Positions 37,846-46,557 of a stretch of 64,000 nucleotides of DNA are shown here, piece by piece. The position numbers and the translations under genes were made by a program. The DNA is from Natronorubrum daqingense (GTDB lineage: Archaea; Halobacteriota; Halobacteria; Halobacteriales; Natrialbaceae). The DNA lies in contig NZ_CP019327.1 of assembly GCF_001971705.1 (NCBI RefSeq), positions 1,922,001 through 1,986,000 of the forward strand, read 5' to 3'. Numbering within the stretch: the first letter of the stretch is position 1; each line of letters begins with the position of its first letter. A model generated the notes under the pieces. That model had not been told where the DNA came from and did no database searches. It was given only the letters and a program-made list of their open reading frames with translations.

Positions 37846-39668
37846 AGTTGGTCCTCCGTCAGCGCGAACTGACCGTTGTCCCCGCCGGCCGGAACCATCG
37901 GGTAGACGTTCGCCTGCGGATCGATGTGGACATCGATCACGGACGGGCCGTCGTACGCGATGGCCTCCTCGATCGTGTCGGCGACTTCGTCGTAGTCGTC
38001 GATTCGGAAGCCGGCCGCACCGAACGCTTCGGCGAGTTTGTCGAACTCGGGCATCCAGTTGTAGTTCGACGCGGAGTGACGGCCCTCGAAGAAGGCGTCT
38101 TGCCACTGTCGAACCATCCCGATGTACTCGTTGTTGAGCACGGCGACCGTAATGTCGAGGTTCTCGCGAACGGCCACGGACAGGCCCTGCATCGTCATCA
38201 GGAACGAGCCGTCGCCGTCGATACAGACGACCGTCTGGTCGTCGTCGGCCGCGAGTCGTGCGCCGATAGCGGCCGGCAGCCCATAGCCCATCGTCCCGAG
38301 ACCGTGACTCGAGACCCACGTTCGGGGTTCGGTGTACGTCCAGTACTGGCAGGCCCACATCTGGTGTTGGCCGACGCCGGTGGTGACGATAGTGTCGTCG
38401 TCGGTAGCCTCGTCTAATGCTTCGACGACGAACTCCGGTTGGACCGGTTCGTCCTCGGGTGCGTCGTAGGCCATCGAGTAGTCGGATTTCCACTGCTGGC
38501 ACTGCGCGCGCCACTTTTTGGCCTGTGGTGAGGCCTGAACGGCGTCGGCCAGTTGTTCGACGACCGTTGCTGCGTCGCCGATCAGCGGGTAATCCGCGTG
38601 AATGTTCTTCGAAACCTCCGCGGGGTCGATGTCGACGTGGATGATCTCCGCGTCGGGCGCGAACGTGTCGATGCCGCCGGTCAGGCGGTCGTCGAATCGG
38701 GTTCCGATCGCCAGCATGGTATCACAGTGGGTGATCGCCATGTTGGCGTACCCGGTGCCGTGCATGCCGGCCATCTCCATCGAGAGTTCGTGATCCTCGG
38801 GGAACGCCCCGATTCCGGGCATCGTCGTGACGACCGGAATCTCGTGTTCGGTCGCGAACTCGCGACAGACCTCGCTGGCCTCGCCTTTGATGACGCCGCC
38901 GCCCAGAAGCATCACGGGTCGGTTCGCGGACTCGAGGCGGTCTGCTGCGGCCTCGACGATGGCCGACTCCGCGTGCGTCTGGACCTCGTAGGTGTCGGGC
39001 GTCTTCGGCGCGTCGGGTTCGCAGTCAGTCTCGGCTTTCGTGACGTCCTTGGGCAGGTCGACCAGCGTCGGCCCGGGTCGTCCTTCGCGGGCGAGCGCGA
39101 ACGCCTCGCTCACGTCGCTCCCGACGAGATCCGGATCCGACGAGAACGTGTTGTCCTTCGTGACCGGCGTCGTGACGCCCGTCGTGTCGGTCTCCTGGAA
39201 CGCGTCGTTACCGACGAACTCCGTCGGAACCTGTCCCGTCAACGCGAGCATCGGATCCGAGTCCATGTCGGCGTCCGCGATGCCCGTCACGAGGTTCGTC
39301 GCGCCGGGCCCAGAGGTAGCCAGACAGACGCCCGGCTCGCCCGAGACGATACCGTAAGCGTCGGCCGCGTGCGAGGCTCCCTGTTCGTGGGCCATCGTCA
39401 CGTGGTAAATGTCCGAATCGTACAGGGCGTCGTAGACGGGCATGATCGCGCCACCTTGCACGCCGAAAGCGTACTCGACGCCCGCGTTCTCGAGGGCGCG
39501 AACGACTGACTGCGCTCCGTTCGTCACGGGTTCGGGCGTCGTCTCCGCGGGCGCTTCGGCGTCGGATTCGGCCTCGCTGGGCGGATCCGTCTGTGTGCCG
39601 TCGGTGGGATGGTCGTCGGACTGTGCTTCCGTCTCTGCTGGGGGTATTTTGGTTGCTCGTTCGCTCAT
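37842..39668 (-). CDS. ilvB: Acetolactate synthase large subunit
   Basis: 608 residues. A Ser/Glu/Thr-rich halophilic N-terminal extension of about 50 residues precedes the enzyme, which starts with VVRALENAGVEYAFGVQGG. The catalytic Glu lies in MAHEQGASHAADAYG near 90-100. The thiamine diphosphate/Mg motif GDGSFLMT…NNEY is at about 480-515. It condenses pyruvate or pyruvate plus 2-oxobutyrate, the first shared step of valine and isoleucine synthesis. It opens the ilvB-ilvN-ilvC-leuC-leuD block. Confidence 0.93.
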   Translation of the reverse strand: MSERATKIPPAETEAQSDDHPTDGTQTDPPSEAESDAEAPAETTPEPVTNGAQSVVRALENAGVEYAFGVQGGAIMPVYDALYDSDIYHVTMAHEQGASHAADAYGIVSGEPGVCLATSGPGATNLVTGIADADMDSDPMLALTGQVPTEFVGNDAFQETDTTGVTTPVTKDNTFSSDPDLVGSDVSEAFALAREGRPGPTLVDLPKDVTKAETDCEPDAPKTPDTYEVQTHAESAIVEAAADRLESANRPVMLLGGGVIKGEASEVCREFATEHEIPVVTTMPGIGAFPEDHELSMEMAGMHGTGYANMAITHCDTMLAIGTRFDDRLTGGIDTFAPDAEIIHVDIDPAEVSKNIHADYPLIGDAATVVEQLADAVQASPQAKKWRAQCQQWKSDYSMAYDAPEDEPVQPEFVVEALDEATDDDTIVTTGVGQHQMWACQYWTYTEPRTWVSSHGLGTMGYGLPAAIGARLAADDDQTVVCIDGDGSFLMTMQGLSVAVRENLDITVAVLNNEYIGMVRQWQDAFFEGRHSASNYNWMPEFDKLAEAFGAAGFRIDDYDEVADTIEEAIAYDGPSVIDVHIDPQANVYPMVPAGGDNGQFALTEDQL

Positions 39669-40030
39669 CGATTACCTCCCGCCGCGGTGGAGGGGCCCAC
39701 CGATCGTGCGTTCGGTGTATGCGCTGCTGTCATCTGTTGTATTGCGTGTCGCTGTGAATCCGATGCGACCAATTCCGAACCGAATCGACGAGGTACTAGA
39801 ATAGGGGCAGAGTCGCCCCTACAATACGAATCGGGGCGTGCACACTCTCCGCGTCTGCGTGCGGATGAACCGAATCGAGTGTGCCAACCGTCATTATTGA
39901 TACTGTAGCTCGCTCGAGGAACATAATGCTTGCGAGTCGAGCGACACCGCTCGTCGTTGTGACTCGCTTCGCGTCCGCTCGAGTGCCACAGCAGAGGCTC
40001 GCGGCCGGTAGCAAACGTAGTGGACATGCC
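39669..40030 (-). promoter_or_regulatory. leuA-ilvB intergenic region with leader hairpin
   Basis: 362 bases without a convincing gene. Read on the minus strand, a TATA-like CATTATG lies near 39943-39949, which would give ilvB a leader of over 200 nt. Within it TAGGGGC/GCCCCTA (39802-39821) forms a 7-bp stem with a 6-nt loop. This could be an attenuator, a processing site, or a leuA terminator. Confidence 0.4.
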
Positions 40031-41338
40031 TCAGATGCGCACCTCCTCTTCCTCCTCGCTCTGGCGGTCGACGCCAGCTTCTTCGGCGAATCGCTCTAAG
40101 TCGTCCACCGTTACCCGGCGCTTTTCAGCGCCGTAATCTTTGACTCGGCGAGTGACCGCCGTGACTTGCTCGTCGGACGGGGCGAACCCGCGCTCGCGAA
40201 GTCGTTCGCGAACCGAGTGGGTGCCGGTGTGTTTGCCCATGACGAGCTTGCGTTCGGCACCGACCATCTCCGGCGTCATGACGCCGGGTTCGAACGTGTC
40301 CGAGTTTTCGATCACGCCCGCGGCGTGAATACCGCTCTCGTGGGAGAACGCGTTGTCGCCGACGATGGGCTTGTTGCCCGGCGTTCCCATTGCACTCTTC
40401 TCTTCGACGATGTCGGAGAGTTCGGTGATGCGCGTCGTGTCGATTCCAGTATCGGTCTGGTAGAGCGACTCGACGGCCATCACGTACTCCTCGTAGGCGG
40501 CGTTTCCGGCCCGCTCGCCGATCGAGTTGACCGACACCTGCGCCTGGTCCGCGCCGGCTTCGATGCCGGCCAGCGCGTTTGCGGTGGCCAGTCCGAAGTC
40601 GTCGTGGGTGTGGACGTCGATCCGCGCGTCGGTGTGAGCAGAGACCTTCTCGATCATGGCTCGGAACCGACCGGGGGTGGCGACGCCACAGGTGTCCGGA
40701 ATGTTGATCCAGTCGACGCCTGCCTCGGTGACCGCTTCGATCACTTCGAGCAGGAACTCCTCGTCCGTCCGCGTCGCATCCATCGGCGAGAACATGCAGG
40801 TCGTTCCCGACTCGACGATGCGTTCGACGGAGTCGACTGCGCGCTGTGCTACTTCCTCCCGTGTCGCGTGCATCGAATCCTCGATCTGAACGTCGCTGGT
40901 GCTCACGAACGTGTGAACCATTTCGACGCCGGAATCGAGTGCGGCTTCGATGTCCCCGTCGACGACACGGGCTAACCCGCAGGTCGTCGTCTGGGTCGAT
41001 GACGCGATATCACGAACGGCCTCGAACTCGGCGTCCGAGTTGACCGGGAACCCTGCCTCGATGACGTGGGTACCCATATCGTCCAGAATGGACGCGATCT
41101 GCCGTTTGTCGTCGTAGGAGAACGAAGTACCGGGTGACTGTTCGCCGTCCCGGAGGGTCGTATCGAAAACACGTGCTGACTCTATTTCGTCAGTGGAATC
41201 TAACGTGCCCTGGAAGAACTCGACCCCCCTGACTGGTGTCAGAGGACGGGTTGTCTTGTGAAGACATTGTATCTGAAACCGACGTGCGACGAGGTATATA
41301 ACTCTGGTGCTGTCACCGTCGTTCGACAGATCGCTCAC
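40031..41338 (-). CDS. leuA: 2-isopropylmalate/citramalate synthase family protein
   Basis: The enzyme core is certain: FDTTLRDGEQSPG, then DVHTHDDFGLA and FSHESGIHAAG, typical of the LeuA/citramalate synthase TIM barrel; the length after the core start is about 390 residues. It lacks the long C-terminal leucine-binding domain of full LeuA, so a citramalate synthase or short LeuA role are both possible. The start is a problem: the only in-frame GTG is at 41338, upstream of a good TATA box at 41295-41301. The ATG at 41267 in the right place for that promoter is one base out of frame with the core and would need a shift, for instance at the run of six C/G bases at 41224-41229. Confidence 0.85.
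   Translation of the reverse strand: MSDLSNDGDSTRVIYLVARRFQIQCLHKTTRPLTPVRGVEFFQGTLDSTDEIESARVFDTTLRDGEQSPGTSFSYDDKRQIASILDDMGTHVIEAGFPVNSDAEFEAVRDIASSTQTTTCGLARVVDGDIEAALDSGVEMVHTFVSTSDVQIEDSMHATREEVAQRAVDSVERIVESGTTCMFSPMDATRTDEEFLLEVIEAVTEAGVDWINIPDTCGVATPGRFRAMIEKVSAHTDARIDVHTHDDFGLATANALAGIEAGADQAQVSVNSIGERAGNAAYEEYVMAVESLYQTDTGIDTTRITELSDIVEEKSAMGTPGNKPIVGDNAFSHESGIHAAGVIENSDTFEPGVMTPEMVGAERKLVMGKHTGTHSVRERLRERGFAPSDEQVTAVTRRVKDYGAEKRRVTVDDLERFAEEAGVDRQSEEEEEVRI
41295..41301 (-). promoter_or_regulatory. TATA box before leuA
   Basis: TTATATA on the minus strand, about 31 nt before the ATG at 41267. Transcription from here would start near 41272, downstream of the GTG at 41338. Confidence 0.6.
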
Positions 41339-41385
41339 ACGATCGCTCGAGTCGTCGTGAGAGAAAATCGCAAGACATCAACGCC

Positions 41386-41556
41386 CTAATATTCTATTGA
41401 AACTACCCAACGGATATTATCACCCCTTCGAGAACGGAGGGAATCCGGGTCCGAGTCGACCTCCTCTCGACTGATTTGCTCGAGCGAGCGCTGGCGCGCG
41501 CACCGGTGTGGACAGTTGACCAGAACACGCAGAAGAATACGCCCGAAGAAGTTCAT
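41386..41556 (-). CDS. Short ORF upstream of leuA, possible leader peptide
   Basis: A 56-residue frame from ATG 41556, with a TATA-like AATTAT about 22 nt upstream. Its N-terminus has a cluster of branched-chain residues (GRILLRVLVNC), then a basic Cys/Arg region and a hydrophilic tail. It lies between the lrp-like gene and leuA, the first gene of branched-chain synthesis, so a leader-peptide role is attractive. The rest of the 350-base gap (41339-41688) shows only promoters. It could also be an ordinary small protein or a chance frame. Confidence 0.4.
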   Translation of the reverse strand: MNFFGRILLRVLVNCPHRCARQRSLEQISREEVDSDPDSLRSRRGDNIRWVVSIEY

Positions 41557-41688
41557 TTCCGATAGTAGTGGCGGATAATTCACTGATCGTAAATTTCGGC
41601 AGTGTAATTCGGACGAGTCGGCACCGATCAGTCGTTAGTGTCGACGACACCACAATTGTCGTCGGTCGCCGCCGACTACCGTTCACCC

Positions 41689-42282
41689 CTATTCGAGCGC
41701 CTCGCGATGCGATTCGTACTCCTCGAGATAGCGCGCTTCGCAGGAGGGACAACAGAACGTCTTCACGTCGCCGTCGACCGTCGTCGTCACGCCGTCGCCG
41801 CTGACCTGCTTGCCACAGACGACGCACTCGAGTGAGAATCCCGACGCCGAGAGCCCGGTGAACCGATCCGAGCGAGCGAGCAGCGTCACGTCGTACCCCG
41901 AGAGTAACGCGAAGTCGAGTTCGGACTCGAGCCACGGGCGAACCCTCGAGTCAGGGACCGTCGCGTGGACGATGATGCGCCCGTCCATTCCCTCGAAGAC
42001 GGTGTCGACGCCCGGCAATTCGCTCGCGGCCACGTAGACGTCGTCGACTGCGTCCGGGGTGGCCTCGAGTTCGACCAACACGGGAACGTCGTTCCGAAGT
42101 TTCTCTCGGTCGACGTCGATCGTGAACCCGCGGATAACGCCCTGTTCCTCGAGTCGCGAAATGCGATCCGAGACGGCCGGCGGCGTGAGATCGACGCGGT
42201 CTGCGATCTCGTTGTAGGGTCGTCTCGCGTCCGCGAACAGCAACTCGAGAATCTCGAGGTCGGTGTCGTCGAGGTCGCGCAT
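41689..42282 (-). CDS. Lrp/AsnC-type regulator with C-terminal TRASH domain
   Basis: 197 residues from ATG 42282. The N-terminal helix-turn-helix (DLEILELLFADARRPYNEIA…PPAVSDRISRLEEQGV) is of the Lrp/AsnC type, followed by a ligand-binding alpha/beta domain (about 70-145). The C-terminus has a TRASH-like metal site with Cys residues in CVVCGK and FCCPSCEARY. The combination suggests a metal- or amino-acid-responsive regulator. It lies upstream of leuA on the same strand and may control the branched-chain cluster, although TRASH-Lrp proteins elsewhere often control metal export. Confidence 0.85.
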   Translation of the reverse strand: MRDLDDTDLEILELLFADARRPYNEIADRVDLTPPAVSDRISRLEEQGVIRGFTIDVDREKLRNDVPVLVELEATPDAVDDVYVAASELPGVDTVFEGMDGRIIVHATVPDSRVRPWLESELDFALLSGYDVTLLARSDRFTGLSASGFSLECVVCGKQVSGDGVTTTVDGDVKTFCCPSCEARYLEEYESHREALE

Positions 42283-42403
42283 GTGTGTTCGGTAGGGAGG
42301 GGAGAGACAAGAGTGTACGGCGCGAACGTGTTGCTCGCCGTTCGATCGAACACGCACGCGCGTGTGGTCCGACTTTGGTGTTCCTCGTGGTAGCCTCGCC
42401 GGT

Positions 42404-42859
42404 ATGACGACCGACGAGATCACCGACCTGTTGACCGAGGCGTACGTCGACGAACTCGAGACCGTGATGAACTACCTGACGAACGCCATCGTCCTCGACG
42501 GCGTCCACGCCGAGGAGGTCAAAGAGAGCCTCGAAGAGGACGTTCAAGAGGAACTCGAGCACGCGCGGATGCTCGGCGAGCGGTTGAAACAACTCGAGCA
42601 CTCGCCGCCCGGCTCCGAAGCGTTCGAGGCGAGCCAGTCGAGTCTGCAACCACCCGAGGACACCACCGACGTACAGTCGGTCATCGAAGGCGTCCTCGAG
42701 GCCGAAGACGACGCGATCGAGACCTATCGAGCGCTCCACGAGGCTGCCTCGGACGCGAACGATCCGGTAACCGAAGACGTCGCCGTGTCGATTCTCTCGG
42801 ACGAGGAGGCCCACCGAACCGAATTCCGTGGTTTTCACAAGGAGTTCCCACAGAACTAG
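42404..42859 (+). CDS. Ferritin-like diiron-type helical protein
   Basis: 151 residues from ATG 42404. Four helices with carboxylate/His pairs in the ferritin-like pattern: YVDELETVMNYL, EELEHARMLGERL and, at the end, SDEEAHRTEF. The fold is that of small bacterioferritin/rubrerythrin-like proteins, but the exact subfamily is unclear. It is divergent from the Lrp-TRASH gene, with which it shares a 120-bp control region, making a metal or redox link between the two plausible. Confidence 0.75.
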   Translation: MTTDEITDLLTEAYVDELETVMNYLTNAIVLDGVHAEEVKESLEEDVQEELEHARMLGERLKQLEHSPPGSEAFEASQSSLQPPEDTTDVQSVIEGVLEAEDDAIETYRALHEAASDANDPVTEDVAVSILSDEEAHRTEFRGFHKEFPQN

Positions 42860-43068
42860 CCGTTCAGTACCCGACGGTATCTGCGGGATAGGCTCACAGT
42901 CTCCGCGAGTGAACCAAGAGCGCTTTCGCTCGGAACGGAGAGGAGAGACTTTTGATCACCCGTTTCCCGAGAAACGCCGTGCTGTGTGGTGCAGCCATCA
43001 ACACGGCAGGCCGTAGCGCAAACGGGTGGAGGCGAACGTTTTTCTCGTCACGGTTCGACCCACCCGGT

Positions 43069-43359
43069 ATGAGCGATTTCGACCTCGACCTGCGAACAGT
43101 CGAGGAACACATCGACGAAGAACTCGAGCTCGAGGGGAGTATCATCCTCGGGGTGCTCGACGGGACGACGGACCCCGACGAGTGGCTCGAAGCAATATCC
43201 AAGGGAAACGTCCTCGTCCTCAACGTCGACGGGGATGTCAACGATCTGGCCGCCGGCTTCGCTCGCGACGTGAAAGAATCCGGTGGGAACCTCGTGCACT
43301 TTCGTGGCTTCTTGCTCGTAACGCCGCCAGGTGTCGACGTCAGTACGGACCGTCTCTAA
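43069..43359 (+). CDS. Small haloarchaeal protein (DUF5779-like)
   Basis: 96 residues from ATG 43069. The sequence has a LEGSIILGVLDGTTDPDEWL segment and then alternating strands (VLVLNVDGDVN, LVHFRGFLLV), suggesting a compact alpha/beta fold. I associate it with the uncharacterised DUF5779 group from memory. No catalytic residues are evident. It stands alone on the plus strand between two genes for ferritin-like proteins. Confidence 0.7.
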   Translation: MSDFDLDLRTVEEHIDEELELEGSIILGVLDGTTDPDEWLEAISKGNVLVLNVDGDVNDLAAGFARDVKESGGNLVHFRGFLLVTPPGVDVSTDRL

Positions 43360-43405
43360 TCCGACCACTGCCGAAAAAGCAAATGCGGGTGCGCCGCTAT
43401 CGGCG

Positions 43406-43903
43406 CTATCCGGCAGCCTCGAGTTCCTCGTAGTCGAACTGCTCGCCCATCTCCGAGAGCGTCTCGAGTTCGTCCTGTTCCTCGCGGAGCGTCTGCTCTA
43501 AGGTGTCGGCCGCGTCGTCCATCCCGATCTGATCGGCCATCGGGATGAGGTTGCCGTAGACGGCGATTTCGTAGTGTTCTGACTTCTGGCCCGCCGCGAT
43601 GTTGAACCGGTCGATGGCTTGCTCGCTCGGATCTTGGTCCATGAACTCCTCGTGGGCGGAGATCATCCCCTCGACGACGGGATCTTCTTTCGCTTCAGCG
43701 TTCGCGTCGAGTTGCTCGAAGACGTCCTCGATGCGGTCGATGTGGATCTGAGTTTCCTCGCGGTGCTCGGCGAATCCGCTTTGCAGTTCCTCGTTCGAAG
43801 AGGACTGTTCGAGTTCCTCGAGCGCGTCGAGGAGTCGTTGTTCGGTGTAGTACGCGTGTTGTAGCCCGGATACGAAGAGGGATTGGGTTGAATCGATGCT
43901 CAT
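43406..43903 (-). CDS. DUF892/YciE-like ferritin-like protein
   Basis: 165 residues from ATG 43903. It starts with SLFVSGLQHAYYTEQRLLDAL, the family hallmark, and shows helices with EHREETQIHIDRIEDVF and KSEHYEIAVYG that supply the Glu/His metal ligands. DUF892 proteins are ferritin-like and linked to stress response. It is convergent with the small DUF5779-like gene. Confidence 0.85.
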   Translation of the reverse strand: MSIDSTQSLFVSGLQHAYYTEQRLLDALEELEQSSSNEELQSGFAEHREETQIHIDRIEDVFEQLDANAEAKEDPVVEGMISAHEEFMDQDPSEQAIDRFNIAAGQKSEHYEIAVYGNLIPMADQIGMDDAADTLEQTLREEQDELETLSEMGEQFDYEELEAAG

Positions 43904-44011
43904 GACTCCGTCTGATCCGACAGTCCTCCACTCGATAAACGGCTGGCTTGCACTCGGCGGGATGCGCTGTCGTCGCCGTATTCTGCCTCTCGCGGCGTTC
44001 TCCGTCGGCAG

Positions 44012-44698
44012 TCACGCTTCAGTGACTGTCAACACGTGGCCGTCCGGATCGCGAATAACGGCCGTCGTGTCGGACGCTCGCTCGAGCGAGCACACCCGTT
44101 CCGAGACGGCGGAAACCACCGCGTCCAGATCGTCGGTTTCGAACCCGAGATCCACGTGAACCCCCCCTCTCGCGTCCGCGAGACCGAGGTGTGGCTCCCA
44201 CAACTCGAGGGCCATCGGCCCGTCCATCCGGACGCGTTTTCGGTCGTCGCCCACGTCGACGGTCTCGAAGCCCAATTCGCCGTACAGGTCGGCCGCGCGC
44301 TCGAGGGCTTCGACTTCGAGAACGACCTCGAAGATGCCGTCGATCCCCGGCCCGTCGACGGACTGTTGACCCAATTCGACGCAGTTGCCGTCCGGGTCGT
44401 ACAGGTACAACGACCGACTCGACCCGAACTCGGCTTCCTCGAGGTCGTAGGTTTCGCTCAGTCGGTCCCACCAGTCGTCGTACTCTCCGCTCGGAATCGA
44501 GAAGGCGTAGTGAGTGTGCAACCCGCCCCGAGGAACGCCGTCCGGGCGTCTGAGAACGAGGTCGGTCGATCCCGCGGAGAACCGCAACTCCGAGTCGGTT
44601 TTCCCCTCGAGCGTCAATTCCAGCGTCTCCTCGTAGAACGACCGCGCTCGCTCGAGGTACTTGACCTCGAGGGCGAGCCAGGACAGGCCAGTGAGCAT
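44012..44698 (-). CDS. VOC-family protein with two glyoxalase-like domains
   Basis: 228 residues: two vicinal-oxygen-chelate modules, LSWLALEVKYLERARSFYEE in the first and VLEVEALERAADLYGELGF in the second. Metal-ligand positions are suggested by LYDPDGNCVELGQ and IRDPDGHVLTV. Such proteins are dioxygenases, lyases or resistance proteins, and the substrate cannot be deduced. It is divergent from the next gene with about 80 bp between. Confidence 0.8.
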   Translation of the reverse strand: MLTGLSWLALEVKYLERARSFYEETLELTLEGKTDSELRFSAGSTDLVLRRPDGVPRGGLHTHYAFSIPSGEYDDWWDRLSETYDLEEAEFGSSRSLYLYDPDGNCVELGQQSVDGPGIDGIFEVVLEVEALERAADLYGELGFETVDVGDDRKRVRMDGPMALELWEPHLGLADARGGVHVDLGFETDDLDAVVSAVSERVCSLERASDTTAVIRDPDGHVLTVTEA

Positions 44699-44781
44699 GT
44701 AGCCAGGTGTACACCAGACAGTGTCATAGAAGCGTCGCCGAGTGCACGTACGTTTATGGCCGAAACGACCGTATCGACGGT

Positions 44782-45471
44782 ATGACCTTCCGCGTCGACG
44801 AGCACGCCAGCGAGATTCAGGAGATCGACCACTTCGACGGTGGTATCGGCTGGATCGCCCATCCCGAAGAGCGGATGAAACGGGCGAGTCACGCCCTCGA
44901 GAAAGACGGCGAGGTCTGGGTCATCGATCCCGTCGACGCGCCGGGAGTCGATAATCTGCTTACGGAACTCGGCGACGTCACCGGCGTCGTCGTCTTGCTC
45001 GACCGACACACGCGGGACGCCGAGACGGTCGCGAACCGGCACAACGTTCCCGTCTACCTCCCCCGATTCTTCGACGGCGTCACCGAAGACCTCGACGCGC
45101 CGGTCGCTCGCTTCTCCGACGAGCTTTCGGATACCGGTATCGGAGCCCTCGAACTCGTCGACAGCCGATTCTGGCAGGAAGCCGCGTTGTACGACCGCGA
45201 GGAGGGAACGCTCGTCGTCCCCGAATCGCTCGGCGCCTCGTCGTACTTCCTCGCCGGTTCCGAGCGCCTGGGCGTCCATCCGATGCGTCGACTCGTTCCG
45301 CCGAGGGATGCCCTCGAGCGATTCTCGCCGGAACGGATCCTCGTCGGTCACGGGGCTGGGATTACGACCGACGCACCGAGTGCGCTCGAGGAGGCACTTT
45401 CGACCTCGCGTCGGCGCATCCCGCGACTCACCGCGGGAATGCTCTGGCGACTCGGCCCGTTTTCAGGGTGA
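44782..45471 (+). CDS. Metallo-beta-lactamase-fold-like protein lacking the metal motif
   Basis: 229 residues from ATG 44782. The pattern is of the MBL fold: a strand VWVIDPVDAPGV, then GVVVLLDRHTRDAETVAN where active members have HxHxDH, then SLGASSYFLAGSERLG and ERILVGHG near the end. The HxHxDH motif is reduced to a single His (RHTRDA), so normal two-metal hydrolase activity is doubtful. It may be a haloarchaeal degenerate paralogue. It reads away from the VOC gene and is followed by a small plus-strand gene. Confidence 0.7.
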   Translation: MTFRVDEHASEIQEIDHFDGGIGWIAHPEERMKRASHALEKDGEVWVIDPVDAPGVDNLLTELGDVTGVVVLLDRHTRDAETVANRHNVPVYLPRFFDGVTEDLDAPVARFSDELSDTGIGALELVDSRFWQEAALYDREEGTLVVPESLGASSYFLAGSERLGVHPMRRLVPPRDALERFSPERILVGHGAGITTDAPSALEEALSTSRRRIPRLTAGMLWRLGPFSG

Positions 45472-45509
45472 GGGAACACAGCTAACTACGACCGGCGTGT
45501 ACGTTCGAT

Positions 45510-45932
45510 GTGGTATACATCACGCGGGCACTGGTCGACGTACTGCTCGATCTGGCGAGCGACGCCGATCCGGACCGCGTGACGACGGGCGTCTCCATCA
45601 CGCCGGCAGGCGAACTCGAGGGTGCCGACGGACTCCCACCCGAGACGCCCGTGTTCACGGACTTTCTGCTCCCCAATCTGGGAAACGCCGTCAACGCCGT
45701 CTTCGGCGTCGATCTCTCGACGCCGGCCAGACAGTTTCAGGGGCGGTTCGTCTCGCACCCAGTTCGCGAACTCGAGGTGACCAAACGAGACGACCTCGCA
45801 CAGGTCGTCTTCGTCGCCGTTCCGCCCTGGGAGTACGGCGAGCGGACGTTCGCCGCCTTCGACCGTCGCGGCGAGCGACACCCACTCGAGGTTCTCGACG
45901 CACATCCGCCGGAGCAGTCGCTTCGCGGGTGA
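45510..45932 (+). CDS. Uncharacterised haloarchaeal protein
   Basis: 140 residues from a GTG at 45510, 38 bp after the MBL-like gene and probably cotranscribed. The sequence has VYITRALVDVLLDLA at the start, then TPVFTDFLLPNLGNAVNAVFGVDL and FVSHPVREL, followed by VVFVAVPPWEYGER. The strand-rich pattern with a conserved-looking HP loosely recalls JAB/MPN folds, but the HxHx(7)SxxD zinc motif is missing, so this is not claimed. Confidence 0.6.
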   Translation: MVYITRALVDVLLDLASDADPDRVTTGVSITPAGELEGADGLPPETPVFTDFLLPNLGNAVNAVFGVDLSTPARQFQGRFVSHPVRELEVTKRDDLAQVVFVAVPPWEYGERTFAAFDRRGERHPLEVLDAHPPEQSLRG

Positions 45933-46212
45933 GTGGTCGGAAAATAGGGGCTCGAATTGCGACGTCCGTCCGTTCGGCCGACACTGGCGCCAAAAGCTGC
46001 TTATCCGCTCGGCGTCGACGGCCCGTCACCGATTATCTGGTCGATGATGCTTCCACGGTTCGATTCCTCTCGTTGGTCGTCTTCGTTCGATCGAGAGGGG
46101 AAATCAGGAATGTGTGGCATGCGAGTTCGACCTCCACGCGATCCTAGCCGCCTCGCTTCGGATAAACGGAGGGCTTACATGCAAAACGGGCCCGCCTTCC
46201 CCCGGTTTTCGC

Positions 46213-46422
46213 TCACTCGAGGTAGCCTAATCCGCGTAGCTGTTCGGTGATCTCTTCGAACTCGGCTTCGGTGAGCTCGCCCTGTTTCTGGTGTTGGATG
46301 ACGATGCTGCGGAGCAAAAAGCGTGTGAGGTCGCTCGTGCTCTGGAAGCTGGTTCCTTCGATCGTGTCTTCGACGCGATCAGCGAGGTCCTTCGGGATCG
46401 ACACCGTCGTGTATTCGGTCAT
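46213..46422 (-). CDS. Ribbon-helix-helix protein (CopG-like)
   Basis: 69 residues from ATG 46422. The start, EYTTVSIPKDLADRVEDTI, is a classic ribbon-helix-helix strand and helix, followed by STSDLTRFLLRSIVIQ and an acidic tail ending GLGYLE. It is probably a dimeric DNA-binding regulator. The 280 bp between the previous gene and its stop contain only a weak inverted repeat (arms 46066-46072 and 46092-46098), and nothing else is seen there. Confidence 0.8.
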   Translation of the reverse strand: MTEYTTVSIPKDLADRVEDTIEGTSFQSTSDLTRFLLRSIVIQHQKQGELTEAEFEEITEQLRGLGYLE

Positions 46423-46557
46423 AGTCGGATACTCCGTGGCCGTCGCCAAAGGCGTGTCGACACTCGAGGCTGGGCCTCGACGCGAGAGCGTACTGGAGCA
46501 GTGACAGTCGCGTCAGTCTTCGTAGCGGTTTTGCTTTCGGACTCATTACCCCTACGT

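Noticed and set aside
38553-39509. 318-codon open frame opposite ilvB
   Set aside because: Composition is that of an antisense shadow, with no start signal or domain.
45933-46212. Possible structured RNA between two small genes
   Set aside because: Only one 7-bp inverted repeat (46066-46072/46092-46098) with a 19-nt loop was found, with no promoter or further pairing.
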